A stretch of DNA of 12,178 bases from Candidatus Omnitrophota bacterium (lineage in GTDB: Bacteria; Omnitrophota; Gorgyraeia; S143-82), in the NCBI GenBank assembly GCA_027034965.1, contig JALVWL010000100.1:1-12178 (forward strand), in the 5' to 3' direction. How positions within the stretch are numbered: position 1 is the first letter of the stretch; the number at the start of each line of letters is the position of its first letter. A program made the translations under genes and the position numbers. Positions 1 through 7,167 of the stretch are shown here, one piece after another. The notes beneath the pieces were generated by a model, which was not told the origin of the DNA, made no database searches, and saw only the letters and a list, made by a program, of their open reading frames with translations.

Positions 1-60
1 AAATTACTGCCTATCTCTTAACGGGGAGCAGTATATCCCTACCTTAAAAAACAAATAAAA

Positions 61-76
61 AAGGAAGCAATATATA
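61..76 (+). promoter_or_regulatory. Ribosome binding site and putative ATA start of hepT
   Basis: AAGGAAG at 61-67 sits 6 nt before an ATA codon at 74-76 that opens the conserved N-terminus YDRELLIDI in the hepT frame. The only ATG nearby (78-80) is out of frame and reaches a stop after five codons. Either ATA is used, or the start has been lost by a point change (an ATG at 74 would need one base change) or by an indel in the TA repeat at 71-79. Confidence 0.5.
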
Positions 77-103
77 TATGACAGAGAATTATTAATTGAT
101 ATT

Positions 104-454
104 TTGCAACAAATAAATAATGCTATAGACAAGATTTTATACCGTTTCTCGCCGATAAAAACTGCTGACGATTTTCTATCAAGTCCTGAAGGAATGGAAA
201 AGTTAGATGTAATATGTATGCAATTGATTGCAATAGGTGAAAGCGTTAAAAATATAGATAAACTTGCCGGAAAATCATTCCTATCCCAACATAGCTCTAT
301 AGATTGGAAAGGTATAAAGGGAATGAGAGATATCATCACACATCATTACTTTGACATAGATGCAGAGGCAATCTCTGAAGTATGTAGCAAGCATATCCCG
401 GAATTAAAAAAGGTAATAACAAATATCCTATCAGACCTCATAGAGGAATCGTAA
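104..454 (+). CDS. hepT: HepT-like ribonuclease toxin (DUF86 family)
   Basis: Small all-alpha protein of the HepT/DUF86 family, the toxin half of HepT-MntA systems (HEPN fold, RNase activity blocked by the MntA nucleotidyltransferase). The HEPN signature RX4HXY is visible as R75, H80, Y82 (RDIITHHY), preceded by the typical DUF86 stretch LDVICMQLIAIGES and WKGIKGMRDII. The coordinates begin at a TTG, the first accepted start codon in frame, but this TTG has no Shine-Dalgarno. The frame stays open back to position 59 and encodes YDRELLIDI just upstream, which matches the usual DUF86 N-terminus. The true protein therefore probably starts near 74 at an ATA codon behind an AAGGAAG site at 61-67. 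No MntA partner is visible; it would lie left of the window if it exists. Family call is confident, start is not. Confidence 0.85.
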   Translation: MQQINNAIDKILYRFSPIKTADDFLSSPEGMEKLDVICMQLIAIGESVKNIDKLAGKSFLSQHSSIDWKGIKGMRDIITHHYFDIDAEAISEVCSKHIPELKKVITNILSDLIEES

Positions 455-482
455 TCTTACACATTCAAATTCCCCTTTAACC

Positions 483-540
483 AAATGAAACAGATTTTTC
501 CTGAAAGAGTTACTATCACAAAATGAAACAAATTTTACCA
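483..540. repeat. 38-bp degenerate repeat, block A
   Basis: AAATGAAAC occurs at 483-491 and again at 521-529, exactly 38 bp apart. The first unit continues with a run like ATTTTTCCTGAAAG and then TTACTATCACA before the next core. The second unit resembles the others for about 16 bases and then decays. The same unit recurs at 1218-1310, on the other side of the mazEF pair. No spacers of CRISPR type are present, because similarity extends across the whole unit. Confidence 0.75.
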
Positions 541-573
541 TAGTGAACTTGAGTTTTTGGGGATTTGCGGGGA

Positions 574-888
574 TTAATCAAGACCTAAAGCAAACCTTAT
601 CGCCCTGTTAATCTGTTCAATCTTCTCCGGTTTTAGGGAACAAATTCTCTCTGAAAGAAGTTCTTTCCTTATCGTTGTAATCGTATCAAGGTTTGCAACA
701 CATTTCTTCGGCAGGCCATCTGATTCGTCTAAATAAACCTCTACCGGAATATTGCGAATAGTCGTGGTAATCTGGGCAATAGTTACGGCATTTCGCACCC
801 TATAGGCCTCATCCCGAGAAAGCAAAACAACCGGACGCCTGCCTATAGGTTCGGGTTGATCTGCCCACCAAACCTCGCCTCTTCTCAT
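574..888 (-). CDS. mazF: MazF/PemK-family mRNA endoribonuclease toxin
   Basis: Toxin of a type II module, predicted to cleave cellular mRNA at short sequence motifs when its antitoxin is degraded. The family start RRGEVWWADQPEP is followed by RRPVVLLSRD and AQITTTI. By comparison with the B. subtilis MazF (EndoA), R18 and T41 fall at the catalytic Arg and Thr. C-terminus ends in the usual helix (LKPEKIEQINRAIRFALGL). I chose the ATG at 886-888 (104 aa): it overlaps the antitoxin stop as ATGA, giving translational coupling, and it puts the family motif at residue 2. A TTG two codons upstream (894) is a weaker alternative. Length is normal and no catalytic residue is missing, so it looks active. 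Confidence 0.9.
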   Translation of the reverse strand: MRRGEVWWADQPEPIGRRPVVLLSRDEAYRVRNAVTIAQITTTIRNIPVEVYLDESDGLPKKCVANLDTITTIRKELLSERICSLKPEKIEQINRAIRFALGLD

Positions 889-1142
889 TCCCAACCTTCC
901 TCTCTAAATGCATCAGCTGAGGCTTGTTCCATTGCCTTCACCTCATCCAGAGACTCCGGCCTCTTCCTGTATCCTTCCTCGTATTGCCTTATCATCTTCT
1001 CTTTTTCTATGCTCTCAAGCCAAAACCGAATCGCCATATCAATAATAGTGCTGCGTTGCAGGCCCATCTCTTTTCGGATTTTCTCAATGCGCTCAAAATC
1101 ATCTTTTGGCAGACTAATGGCTACTTTGGTTGTCTTTATCAT
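885..1142 (-). CDS. mazE: MazE-like ribbon-helix-helix antitoxin
   Basis: Antitoxin of 85 aa for the adjacent MazF. Residues 1-43 form a ribbon-helix-helix DNA-binding domain: beta strand TTKVAISLP, then helices DDFERIEKIRKEMG and RSTIIDMAIRFWLES. The acidic, flexible C-terminus (about 50-85, ending AFREEGWE) is the expected toxin-wrapping segment. ATG at 1140-1142 follows AAGGAG (1151-1156) with an 8-nt spacer. The gene is first in a two-gene operon and overlaps mazF by 4 bp. It is probably autorepressed through the palindrome lying on its own -10 element. Confidence 0.88.
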   Translation of the reverse strand: MIKTTKVAISLPKDDFERIEKIRKEMGLQRSTIIDMAIRFWLESIEKEKMIRQYEEGYRKRPESLDEVKAMEQASADAFREEGWE

Positions 1143-1168
1143 ATATCTGTCTCCTTATTTGCCTTTTA

Positions 1169-1186
1169 GTTATACTAAAGTATAAC
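1169..1186. promoter_or_regulatory. Palindromic operator of mazEF
   Basis: Perfect inverted repeat GTTATACT-(2 nt)-AGTATAAC on the minus strand. It covers the -10 hexamer and runs to the expected transcription start, the classical place for autorepression by a ribbon-helix-helix antitoxin. Binding by this MazE is inferred from position and symmetry. Confidence 0.75.
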
Positions 1187-1207
1187 ATTACTCATACCCA
1201 AAGTCAA
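1179..1207 (-). promoter_or_regulatory. Sigma-70-type promoter of mazEF
   Basis: On the minus strand TTGACT (1202-1207) is followed after exactly 17 nt by TATACT (1179-1184). Transcription would start near 1172, leaving a leader of about 30 nt that contains the AAGGAG site of mazE. The -10 box lies inside the 1169-1186 palindrome. Confidence 0.78.
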
Positions 1208-1217
1208 TCATCACCCC

Positions 1218-1310
1218 AAGTGAAACAATTTTTTCCAGGAAAAATTACTATCATAAAATGAAACGGATTTTTCCTGAAAGATTTTGTTTCATAAAGTGAA
1301 ACAAATTTGG
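1218..1310. repeat. 38-bp degenerate repeat, block B
   Basis: Three cores, AAGTGAAAC at 1218, AAATGAAAC at 1256 and AAGTGAAAC at 1294, spaced exactly 38 bp apart. Between cores the units share ATTTTTCC-GAAA and, in the first, TTACTATCATA, the same text as block A at 483-520. The third unit loses similarity after about 1310. The block fills the gap between the mazEF promoter and the end of secA. Confidence 0.78.
1283..1305 (-). terminator. Hairpin downstream of secA (possible terminator)
   Basis: A 9-bp perfect stem, TTTGTTTCA pairing with TGAAACAAA, encloses a 5-nt loop and lies about 40 bp past the secA stop. It is built from the core of one 38-bp repeat and an inverted copy of it in the preceding unit. 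On the secA strand it is followed by ATCTTT rather than a strong T-run, so it would be a weak intrinsic terminator at best. Confidence 0.35.
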
Positions 1311-1325
1311 ATAGAACCAGGAACA

Positions 1326-1340
1326 AAATTAGGCTAATTT
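1326..1340 (-). other. AT-rich palindrome just after the secA stop
   Basis: AAATTAG and CTAATTT form a 7-bp inverted repeat around a single base, ending 2 bp from the secA stop codon. The stem is AT-rich and has essentially no loop, so an mRNA 3'-end role is only a possibility. Confidence 0.3.
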
Positions 1341-1342
1341 GC

Positions 1343-4078
1343 TTAAAAGCGGCCGCAGCATTTTTTATATTTCTTGCCGCTACCGCAGGGACAAGGGGCG
1401 TTTCTGGGTATTTTTTCCCCTGGTTTGGGGATGTATTTGGGGCCATCTAGATTTTCTGAGGAATGTATCTCTCGCTTGGGGAGTTCATCAAAGACAGAAC
1501 GTACTTGGCGGCTTATATCTATCTTTACATTGAATATGAAGTTCACTATCTCGTTTTTTATGCTGTCTATCAGTATCGAGAACATATTATATGCCTCTTG
1601 TTTGTATTCTACAATTGGATCCATATTTCCGTGGGCGCGCAATCCGATGGACTCTTTTAATATATCCATTGAATGTAGGTGTTCTTTCCAGTGTTTGTCT
1701 ATGACCTGAAGGAAGACCATTCGCATAAACTCAGCAAATGAATCTGTGTCAGGCACTTGTTGTATCTTATTATGTATCTCTTCTTCTATCTTATCGAATA
1801 CGTAGTGCTGTATTTCTTCTCTATCTTTATTTTTTAATTCTTCTTCGCTTAACTCCACATTAAAATTATAGCGCAAAAAGGACAGAAACTCTGGAATGTT
1901 CCAGTCGCGCGCTCCAATTCCTGGCGGCATAAACATAGCAATGGCATTTTCAAGGACTTCCCAGGCAACGTCTAATATCAACTCCTTTACCTTGTCTGAC
2001 TCGGCAAAGAGTATCTCTTTTCGCCATCCGTATATGACTTCTCTCTGGCGATTCATCACATCATCCAGATCAAGGAGGTTTTTCCTTATCTCGAAGTGGT
2101 GCTGTTCTACTCTCTTCTGGGCCATTTCTATGGTCTTGCTCAAGAAAGGAGATTCCAGTCGTTCGTTTTCATCCATACCGAATTTGTCCATTAAGCCACC
2201 AATTCTATCAGAACCAAACAGTCTCATAAGGTCATCATCCAGGGCTACGTAAAATCTAGAGGATCCAGGGTCGCCCTGGCGGCCAGATCTTCCACGCAAC
2301 TGGTTATCTATTCTCCTGGACTCGTGGCGTTCGGTGCCAATTACATGGAGGCCGCCTAGTTCAATGACTTTTTTCTGCTCTTCTTTTGCCTGACGATATA
2401 GTTTCTCGCGCATCTCGTCTATCAATTGACGTCGTTTTTCTTCGTCTTCTTCTTGAAGTGTATCTATATAGCTTTTGAGCAAAAATTCAGGATTGCCGCC
2501 AAGCAATATGTCTGTTCCCCTACCTGCCATATTGGTGGCTATGGTGACGGCCTTGTACCTGCCGGCCTGAGCGACTATGTGGGCCTCGCGTTCATGGTAT
2601 TTTGCGTTCAGGACCTGATGAGGGATCCCTCTTAATTTCAAGAGGTTGCTAAGGTATTCGGATTTCTCTATCGATGTGGTACCAACGAGCACGGGTCTTC
2701 CCTTTTCGTACATCTCCTGTATCTCTTCAACAACTCCATTGAACTTGGCCTTCTGCGTTTTATATACTACGTCCGGATAATTTATCCTCCTCAAGGGCCT
2801 GTTGGTGGGGATGACAACTACGTCGAGGTTGTATATCTTGTGAAATTCTGCTGCTTCGGTAGCAGCTGTACCGGTCATCCCTGCAAGTTTCTTATAGAGT
2901 CTAAAATAGTTCTGCAGGGTAATGGTGGCAAGTGTCTGGTTCTCTCTTTCTATTTTCAGGCCTTCTTTGGCCTCGACTGCCTGATGCAGACCATCAGACC
3001 AGCGCCTGCCGGGCATAAGTCTTCCAGTAAATTCATCTACTATGATGACTTTTCCATCCTTGACTACGTAATCGACGTCGCGTTTAAAGAGGGTATGGGC
3101 CTTTAGCGCCTGGTTTATGTGGTGTTTTATCTCCATTGTATCTATCTCATGGAGATTGTCCACGCCTAATAGTTTGGCGGCCTTCTCTTCACCCTTTTCT
3201 GTAAGGTAGGCGGTATGCCCCTTTTCATCTACTATGTAGTCGCCTGTCTCTTCTTTGGTCTCTTCGTTTCTCTCCCCACGTTCGAGGAGGGGTATAATCT
3301 TGTCTATTTTATAATACAGCTCTGTTGATTCCTCTGCTGGACCAGATATGATGAGAGGGGTTCTTGCCTCGTCGATAAGTATGCTGTCTACTTCGTCAAC
3401 TATGGCATAGTGGAGTTCTCGCTGGACCATATCTTCTCTGCGCGTAACCATATTGTCGCGCAGATAATCGAATCCAAATTCATTATTGGTTCCATAGACG
3501 ATATCGCAGGCATATACTTTTTTTCTGTCCCAGGGCGGCATATCGTGCTGCAAGACTCCAACGCTAAGTCCCAAAAATTCATAGATGGGGCCCATCCATT
3601 CCCTATCCCTGCGGGCGAGGTAGTCGTTTACTGTGACGATGTGGACTCCTCTACCGGTCAGGGCGTTTAGATAGGCCGGCAAGGTCGCAACAAGGGTCTT
3701 GCCTTCTCCTGTGGCCATCTCGGCTATCTTTCCCTCGTGAAGTACGAGCCCACCTATTATCTGTACATCAAAATGGCGCATATTGAGAAGGCGCTTGGCA
3801 ACCTCTCTTACCACTGCAAAGGCCTCAGGGAGTATCATATTTAGGGCCTTCTGTTCTAATCTGAATCTTATATTATCATCTGCGTTTTCGGATAGGTTTT
3901 TATCGAGGTATCCTTTTATCGTCTTTCTGAATTCATCTGTCTTTGCCTTTAATTGCTCATCAGTTAATTTGGATATAGTCTCTTCTAGAGCATTGACCTT
4001 TGCAACGACTTTCATCGCACGCTTTATCTGTCGCTCGTTATATGTGCCGATTATCTTACTCACTAGAAAATTAAGCAT
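1343..4078 (-). CDS. secA: Protein translocase ATPase SecA
   Basis: Peripheral motor ATPase that drives preproteins through SecYEG. At 911 aa it is full length. The N-terminal helix is followed by the first nucleotide-binding fold with Walker A MATGEGKT (121-128) and DEVDS (228-232), then the preprotein cross-linking domain with YVVKDGKVIIVDEFTGR. The second helicase half has TIATNMAGRGTDI and QLRGRSGRQGD. The helical scaffold and wing follow. The tail carries the SEC-C zinc motif CPCGSGKKYKKCC (CxCx8CC), used for SecB or ribosome contact in relatives. ATG at 4076-4078 is preceded by GGAGGA with good spacing. It has its own promoter in the 148-bp gap behind the oxidoreductase operon, so it is probably expressed independently. 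Nothing in it looks degraded. Confidence 0.98.
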   Translation of the reverse strand: MLNFLVSKIIGTYNERQIKRAMKVVAKVNALEETISKLTDEQLKAKTDEFRKTIKGYLDKNLSENADDNIRFRLEQKALNMILPEAFAVVREVAKRLLNMRHFDVQIIGGLVLHEGKIAEMATGEGKTLVATLPAYLNALTGRGVHIVTVNDYLARRDREWMGPIYEFLGLSVGVLQHDMPPWDRKKVYACDIVYGTNNEFGFDYLRDNMVTRREDMVQRELHYAIVDEVDSILIDEARTPLIISGPAEESTELYYKIDKIIPLLERGERNEETKEETGDYIVDEKGHTAYLTEKGEEKAAKLLGVDNLHEIDTMEIKHHINQALKAHTLFKRDVDYVVKDGKVIIVDEFTGRLMPGRRWSDGLHQAVEAKEGLKIERENQTLATITLQNYFRLYKKLAGMTGTAATEAAEFHKIYNLDVVVIPTNRPLRRINYPDVVYKTQKAKFNGVVEEIQEMYEKGRPVLVGTTSIEKSEYLSNLLKLRGIPHQVLNAKYHEREAHIVAQAGRYKAVTIATNMAGRGTDILLGGNPEFLLKSYIDTLQEEDEEKRRQLIDEMREKLYRQAKEEQKKVIELGGLHVIGTERHESRRIDNQLRGRSGRQGDPGSSRFYVALDDDLMRLFGSDRIGGLMDKFGMDENERLESPFLSKTIEMAQKRVEQHHFEIRKNLLDLDDVMNRQREVIYGWRKEILFAESDKVKELILDVAWEVLENAIAMFMPPGIGARDWNIPEFLSFLRYNFNVELSEEELKNKDREEIQHYVFDKIEEEIHNKIQQVPDTDSFAEFMRMVFLQVIDKHWKEHLHSMDILKESIGLRAHGNMDPIVEYKQEAYNMFSILIDSIKNEIVNFIFNVKIDISRQVRSVFDELPKREIHSSENLDGPKYIPKPGEKIPRNAPCPCGSGKKYKKCCGRF

Positions 4079-4113
4079 AATATCCTCCGATTATCCGTCT
4101 CCCAACGGCTTCC

Positions 4114-4141
4114 ATTATATCACAAAATCTCTATTGCTTAA
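4114..4141 (-). promoter_or_regulatory. Extended -10 promoter of secA
   Basis: On the minus strand TG-A-TATAAT (hexamer 4114-4119, TG at 4121-4122) is a perfect -10 with the extended-10 TGn element. A weak -35-like TTAAGC lies at 4136-4141 with a 16-nt spacer, consistent with a promoter relying on the extended -10. The leader to the secA ATG would be about 30 nt and holds the GGAGGA site. Confidence 0.65.
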
Positions 4142-4168
4142 TTTGGGATAAAAGTATTTTTGCAAGAA

Positions 4169-4198
4169 AGAGTTTCGCCCCAAAGTCTACCAAACTCT
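4169..4198 (-). terminator. Candidate terminator of the oxidoreductase operon
   Basis: AGAGTTT and AAACTCT form a 7-bp perfect stem with a 16-nt loop, 29 bp after the stop of the last operon gene. The 3' flank is TTCTTGCAAAAATACTTTT, which has scattered T runs only. Position is right for a terminator, but the large loop and weak T-tract keep this tentative. Confidence 0.35.
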
Positions 4199-4226
4199 AA
4201 TGCGCAGTGAGAAGAAGGCAAAACTA

Positions 4227-6032
4227 TCAGGACAGGTATTTTATTATGCCCTCGGCGGCCTTTTTTCCATCTGCGATAGCAGATATTGCATCCCGCCTTG
4301 TGTTCCAGATGTCTCCACCCGCAAATATCCCCTTAACAGAGGTCATATAATTTTCGTCTACTTTAAATCGCCAGCCAGATTTTTCCATATTTTTCTGAAT
4401 GTCCTGTGGGATAAACCCAAAATCAGGGCCCTGTCCTACTGCCTCGATAATCATATCGGCATCGAAGTCCATTGTCTTTTCCTCAAACTGGGGATTGAAT
4501 CTCCCATCTTGGTCTCTCAAGGCCTTAACAGGATAGCCTCTAAATCCAACTACTCTGCCGTTTTTGACGAGTATTCCTTCTTTGCCTCGTGGCGCACCAA
4601 CACAAGGTAGTATCTTGACTCCTTCTTCCATTGCCTCTTCTATTTCCTCTTTAAAGGCGGGCATCTCATCAAAGCCTTCAAGACAGAGTACAGAGACGTC
4701 TACTTTGCCGTACTTCATCATCTGAAGCCTTACCGCTGTCCTGGCGGCATCCATTGCAACATTTCCACCGCCTATTACGATTACCTTCTTGCCTATCTGT
4801 ATATCCTTTCCTTTTCTTATGTCGCCCAAAAAGTCTACTGCCTGCCATACGCCCTCTGCATCCTCATTGGCCACGCCTGTCTTCAGCCCTTTCTGGAGAC
4901 CACAGGCAATATAGACGGCATCGTACTGGTCGATTAGGTCTTCAAAAGGAATATCTTTCCCTACTTCAACGCCTGTCTTTATGTTCACGCCTATCTTTTG
5001 TATAAGGGATACGTCTTTGCCTATGATGTCATTAGGGAGTCTGTATGAAGGTATGCCGTATCTAAGCATTCCACCGACTTCGGCCTCTCTTTCGTATATG
5101 TCAACGCTGTAGCCTTCTTTCCTGAGATAAAAGGCGCAGGAGAGCCCTGAAGGGCCTCCGCCAATGACTGCTATTTTCTTTCCTTTTTCTTGTTTTGGCC
5201 TGAGTTCTTCGGCTATCTTATCGTAATCTACTTGCTTAACGGCATAGCCTTTCAGATACATTATAGAGAGGGAATCCCCTCTTAAGGATATAGCACAGGC
5301 GTCCTGGCATTTGTGCGTACAGATGGTCCCGCATACGCCTGATAATGGATTGTCTTCGAGCATTATCTTGATGGAGTTTTCGTATCGTTCAAAGTATATT
5401 TCCCTTATATAATCGCCTATCTTCATACGCGCCGGACATCCCAATCTACAGACATCGCACTCCATACAGCGCATTGCCTCAGATAATGCATCCTCGCGGG
5501 TGTATCCATTTGTGATGACGAAGAAGTCCTTTTTGCGCTCTTCAGCAGGCATAATCTCAACTGGTAATGCCTCGTGATGGAAGATAGATGTCTTTGGATC
5601 GGATTGCCAGCCTTTGTTGTCCAATCCTTTCTTATCAGGCATAAAGTAAAAGTCGTCTGCCTCATATGATATCCAGACAAAATCTTTTGTCATAGACAAG
5701 GAACCGCTGGGACAGACGTCTACACACAGGGCGCAAAAGCAACACCGTCCGTAGTCCATCCAGGGTCTCTGTGGCTTCCTGCCAGGTTGGTCTTCTGGCA
5801 GAGATGGGTCTTTGACCATTGTAATAGCGGATGTTGGACATATCTCGGAACAATTGCCACAACCAATACAGGCATCTAAATCGTTGGTGTGGAAGCCACG
5901 GTAACGAGGTGAAACCTCTTTCTTTTCAAATGGTATCTTTACGGTTACTGGTTTCTGAAACAGGTTCTTTAGGCCAAATAGAGGTTCTATGAGGGATTTT
6001 TTTTGTTCATAGCGAGTATAACTCTTTGCCAT
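4227..6032 (-). CDS. Fusion: NuoI-like 2x[4Fe-4S] ferredoxin domain plus GltD/NfnB-like FAD/NAD(P) oxidoreductase
   Basis: Multidomain electron-transfer protein of 601 aa, last gene of the complex operon. Residues about 15-120 are a NuoI/MbxN-like domain with two classical clusters: CxxCxxCxxxCP at C55, C58, C61, C65 and at C97, C100, C103, C107. A linker leads to a GltD-type N-terminal Fe-S domain (C189, C192, C195, C199; then C234, C238, C242, C246). An FAD-binding GGGPSGLS fold follows (about 290-300), then a second dinucleotide fold GGGNVAMDAA (about 421-430) and the closing AGGDIW...AIADGKKAA motif. After the second fold the text reads CLEGFDEMPA rather than the Arg-rich NADPH loop of GltD, which may favour NADH; this is inference. 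Start: the ATG at 6032 sits behind AAAGGAG with normal spacing, whereas the ATG at 6050 has its purine run directly adjacent. It likely passes electrons from NAD(P)H to the NuoB/D core, replacing NuoEFG. Confidence 0.88.
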   Translation of the reverse strand: MAKSYTRYEQKKSLIEPLFGLKNLFQKPVTVKIPFEKKEVSPRYRGFHTNDLDACIGCGNCSEICPTSAITMVKDPSLPEDQPGRKPQRPWMDYGRCCFCALCVDVCPSGSLSMTKDFVWISYEADDFYFMPDKKGLDNKGWQSDPKTSIFHHEALPVEIMPAEERKKDFFVITNGYTREDALSEAMRCMECDVCRLGCPARMKIGDYIREIYFERYENSIKIMLEDNPLSGVCGTICTHKCQDACAISLRGDSLSIMYLKGYAVKQVDYDKIAEELRPKQEKGKKIAVIGGGPSGLSCAFYLRKEGYSVDIYEREAEVGGMLRYGIPSYRLPNDIIGKDVSLIQKIGVNIKTGVEVGKDIPFEDLIDQYDAVYIACGLQKGLKTGVANEDAEGVWQAVDFLGDIRKGKDIQIGKKVIVIGGGNVAMDAARTAVRLQMMKYGKVDVSVLCLEGFDEMPAFKEEIEEAMEEGVKILPCVGAPRGKEGILVKNGRVVGFRGYPVKALRDQDGRFNPQFEEKTMDFDADMIIEAVGQGPDFGFIPQDIQKNMEKSGWRFKVDENYMTSVKGIFAGGDIWNTRRDAISAIADGKKAAEGIIKYLS

Positions 6033-6057
6033 TCTCTCTCCTTTTTTCATTCCTTCC

Positions 6058-7167
6058 CTATCTATCTATCTCTGGCGGACAGACTCCAAAGCTTGAAAGG
6101 TAGACAGGCATATCTTCAATGGGTTTATCTATCAATATATCCTGCATCATCGCGGTACCGGTGGTATAAGACGGCCCACGCACATGCACCCTATATGGAT
6201 TTGACGATTCTCCATCGAATCTCATATAATATCCATATTCACCGTTTATGGATTCCACGACCTGATAGGATTCTCCCCTGGGGGGTATCCACTTTTTGTA
6301 ATTTATCGGCTTATTTAGGACCTCACCAGAAGGCATCTTTGCCAGCAGTTGCCTTATGATATCTATGCTCTGTTCTATCTCCATCCTCTTTACCAGCATC
6401 CTGGAATAGGCGTCTCCATCTTCTAATGTAACGATATCGAAGTCTACCTCAGGGTAGGCCTCGTACTGGTGTATCTTTCGCATATCAATGGGATAGCCGG
6501 CTGCCCTTGCGGCAGGACCAGTCAGACAATACTTCTTTATCTCTCTTTCCCCTACAACCAACCTCCCCTTTGTCCTGAAGACGAAAAAGCTGTTGTGGTA
6601 GAATGTCCTATCGTAGTCGAGGAGCCGCCGCTCTATATAATCCAGGACTTCTTCTATCTTTTTCTCAAAGCCTTCAGGAAAATCTCTCCTGACCCCACCG
6701 GGTATCATAAAGATATGATATACCCTGGCGCCAGTGAGCCACTCAAAGAGGTCCAGGACAAAGTCTCTATCGGCAAAGGCCCACTGCATAACCGTATAAA
6801 TCCCTAGACCACCGCACATAAAACCAAGGTTCAGAAAGGTAGCGGTAATCCTTGCCAGTTCCAGGACTATGGTTCGAATATATTTTGCCCTGTCAGGGAC
6901 CTCTATATCGCAGATATCTTCTATACAGCGACAATAGACGTCCTCATTTATGTCTGGCTCTGGTACGCAGATCCTTGGCACAATCGAGACATTCTGCATA
7001 AGGTTGCGATGTTCCATTAATTTTTCGAATGCACGATGGAGAAAGCCGTATTCCGGCTCGACTCTCTTTATTATGTCTCCCTCAAGCCATAGATGCATAC
7101 AGGAATTACCTGCTGCACCAGGATGATTTGGGCCGATGAATAGTTCAACCTTTCTTTCGTCCACCAT
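6058..7167 (-). CDS. nuoD: NuoD / MbxL-like catalytic subunit (Ehr type, lacks NiFe ligands)
   Basis: Homologue of complex I 49-kDa subunit and of group 4 [NiFe]-hydrogenase large subunits, 369 aa, on the cytoplasmic side of the membrane complex. The N-terminus VELFIGPNHPG (conserved His15) and the C-terminus ending EIDR are diagnostic; the protein runs collinear with Nqo4 throughout. The hydrogenase metal-binding sites are half lost: RIC67-V-P-E70 replaces CxxC near the N-terminus and VC363-P-P-E366 replaces the C-terminal CxxC. By eye alignment the quinone-site Tyr (Y87 in Thermus Nqo4) is Val. A [NiFe] centre is therefore unlikely, and so is normal quinone reduction. The ATG at 7165-7167 was chosen because it begins the conserved region and lies 23 nt inside the end of the NuoC-like gene. 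The open frame extends to 7359, but that part only shadows NuoC. Symbol follows the complex I homologue; mbxL is the closer analogue. Confidence 0.9.
   Translation of the reverse strand: MVDERKVELFIGPNHPGAAGNSCMHLWLEGDIIKRVEPEYGFLHRAFEKLMEHRNLMQNVSIVPRICVPEPDINEDVYCRCIEDICDIEVPDRAKYIRTIVLELARITATFLNLGFMCGGLGIYTVMQWAFADRDFVLDLFEWLTGARVYHIFMIPGGVRRDFPEGFEKKIEEVLDYIERRLLDYDRTFYHNSFFVFRTKGRLVVGEREIKKYCLTGPAARAAGYPIDMRKIHQYEAYPEVDFDIVTLEDGDAYSRMLVKRMEIEQSIDIIRQLLAKMPSGEVLNKPINYKKWIPPRGESYQVVESINGEYGYYMRFDGESSNPYRVHVRGPSYTTGTAMMQDILIDKPIEDMPVYLSSFGVCPPEIDR

Noticed and set aside
1..58. A short plus-strand frame from 2 to the stop at 56-58 as the C-terminus of an MntA-type antitoxin
   Set aside because: The 18 visible residues show no recognisable nucleotidyltransferase motif; position alone is not enough.
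1286..1302. GTTTCA/TGAAAC inverted repeat as an integron attC site
   Set aside because: No RYYYAAC/GTTRRRY pair with the expected arrangement and no integrase in the window.
483..1310. The 38-bp units as a CRISPR array
   Set aside because: Only two and three units per block, similarity covers the whole period with no unique spacers, and no cas genes are present.
4200..4610. Plus-strand open frames inside the operon and secA
   Set aside because: They lie antisense to strongly conserved genes, lack ribosome sites and have no recognisable domains.
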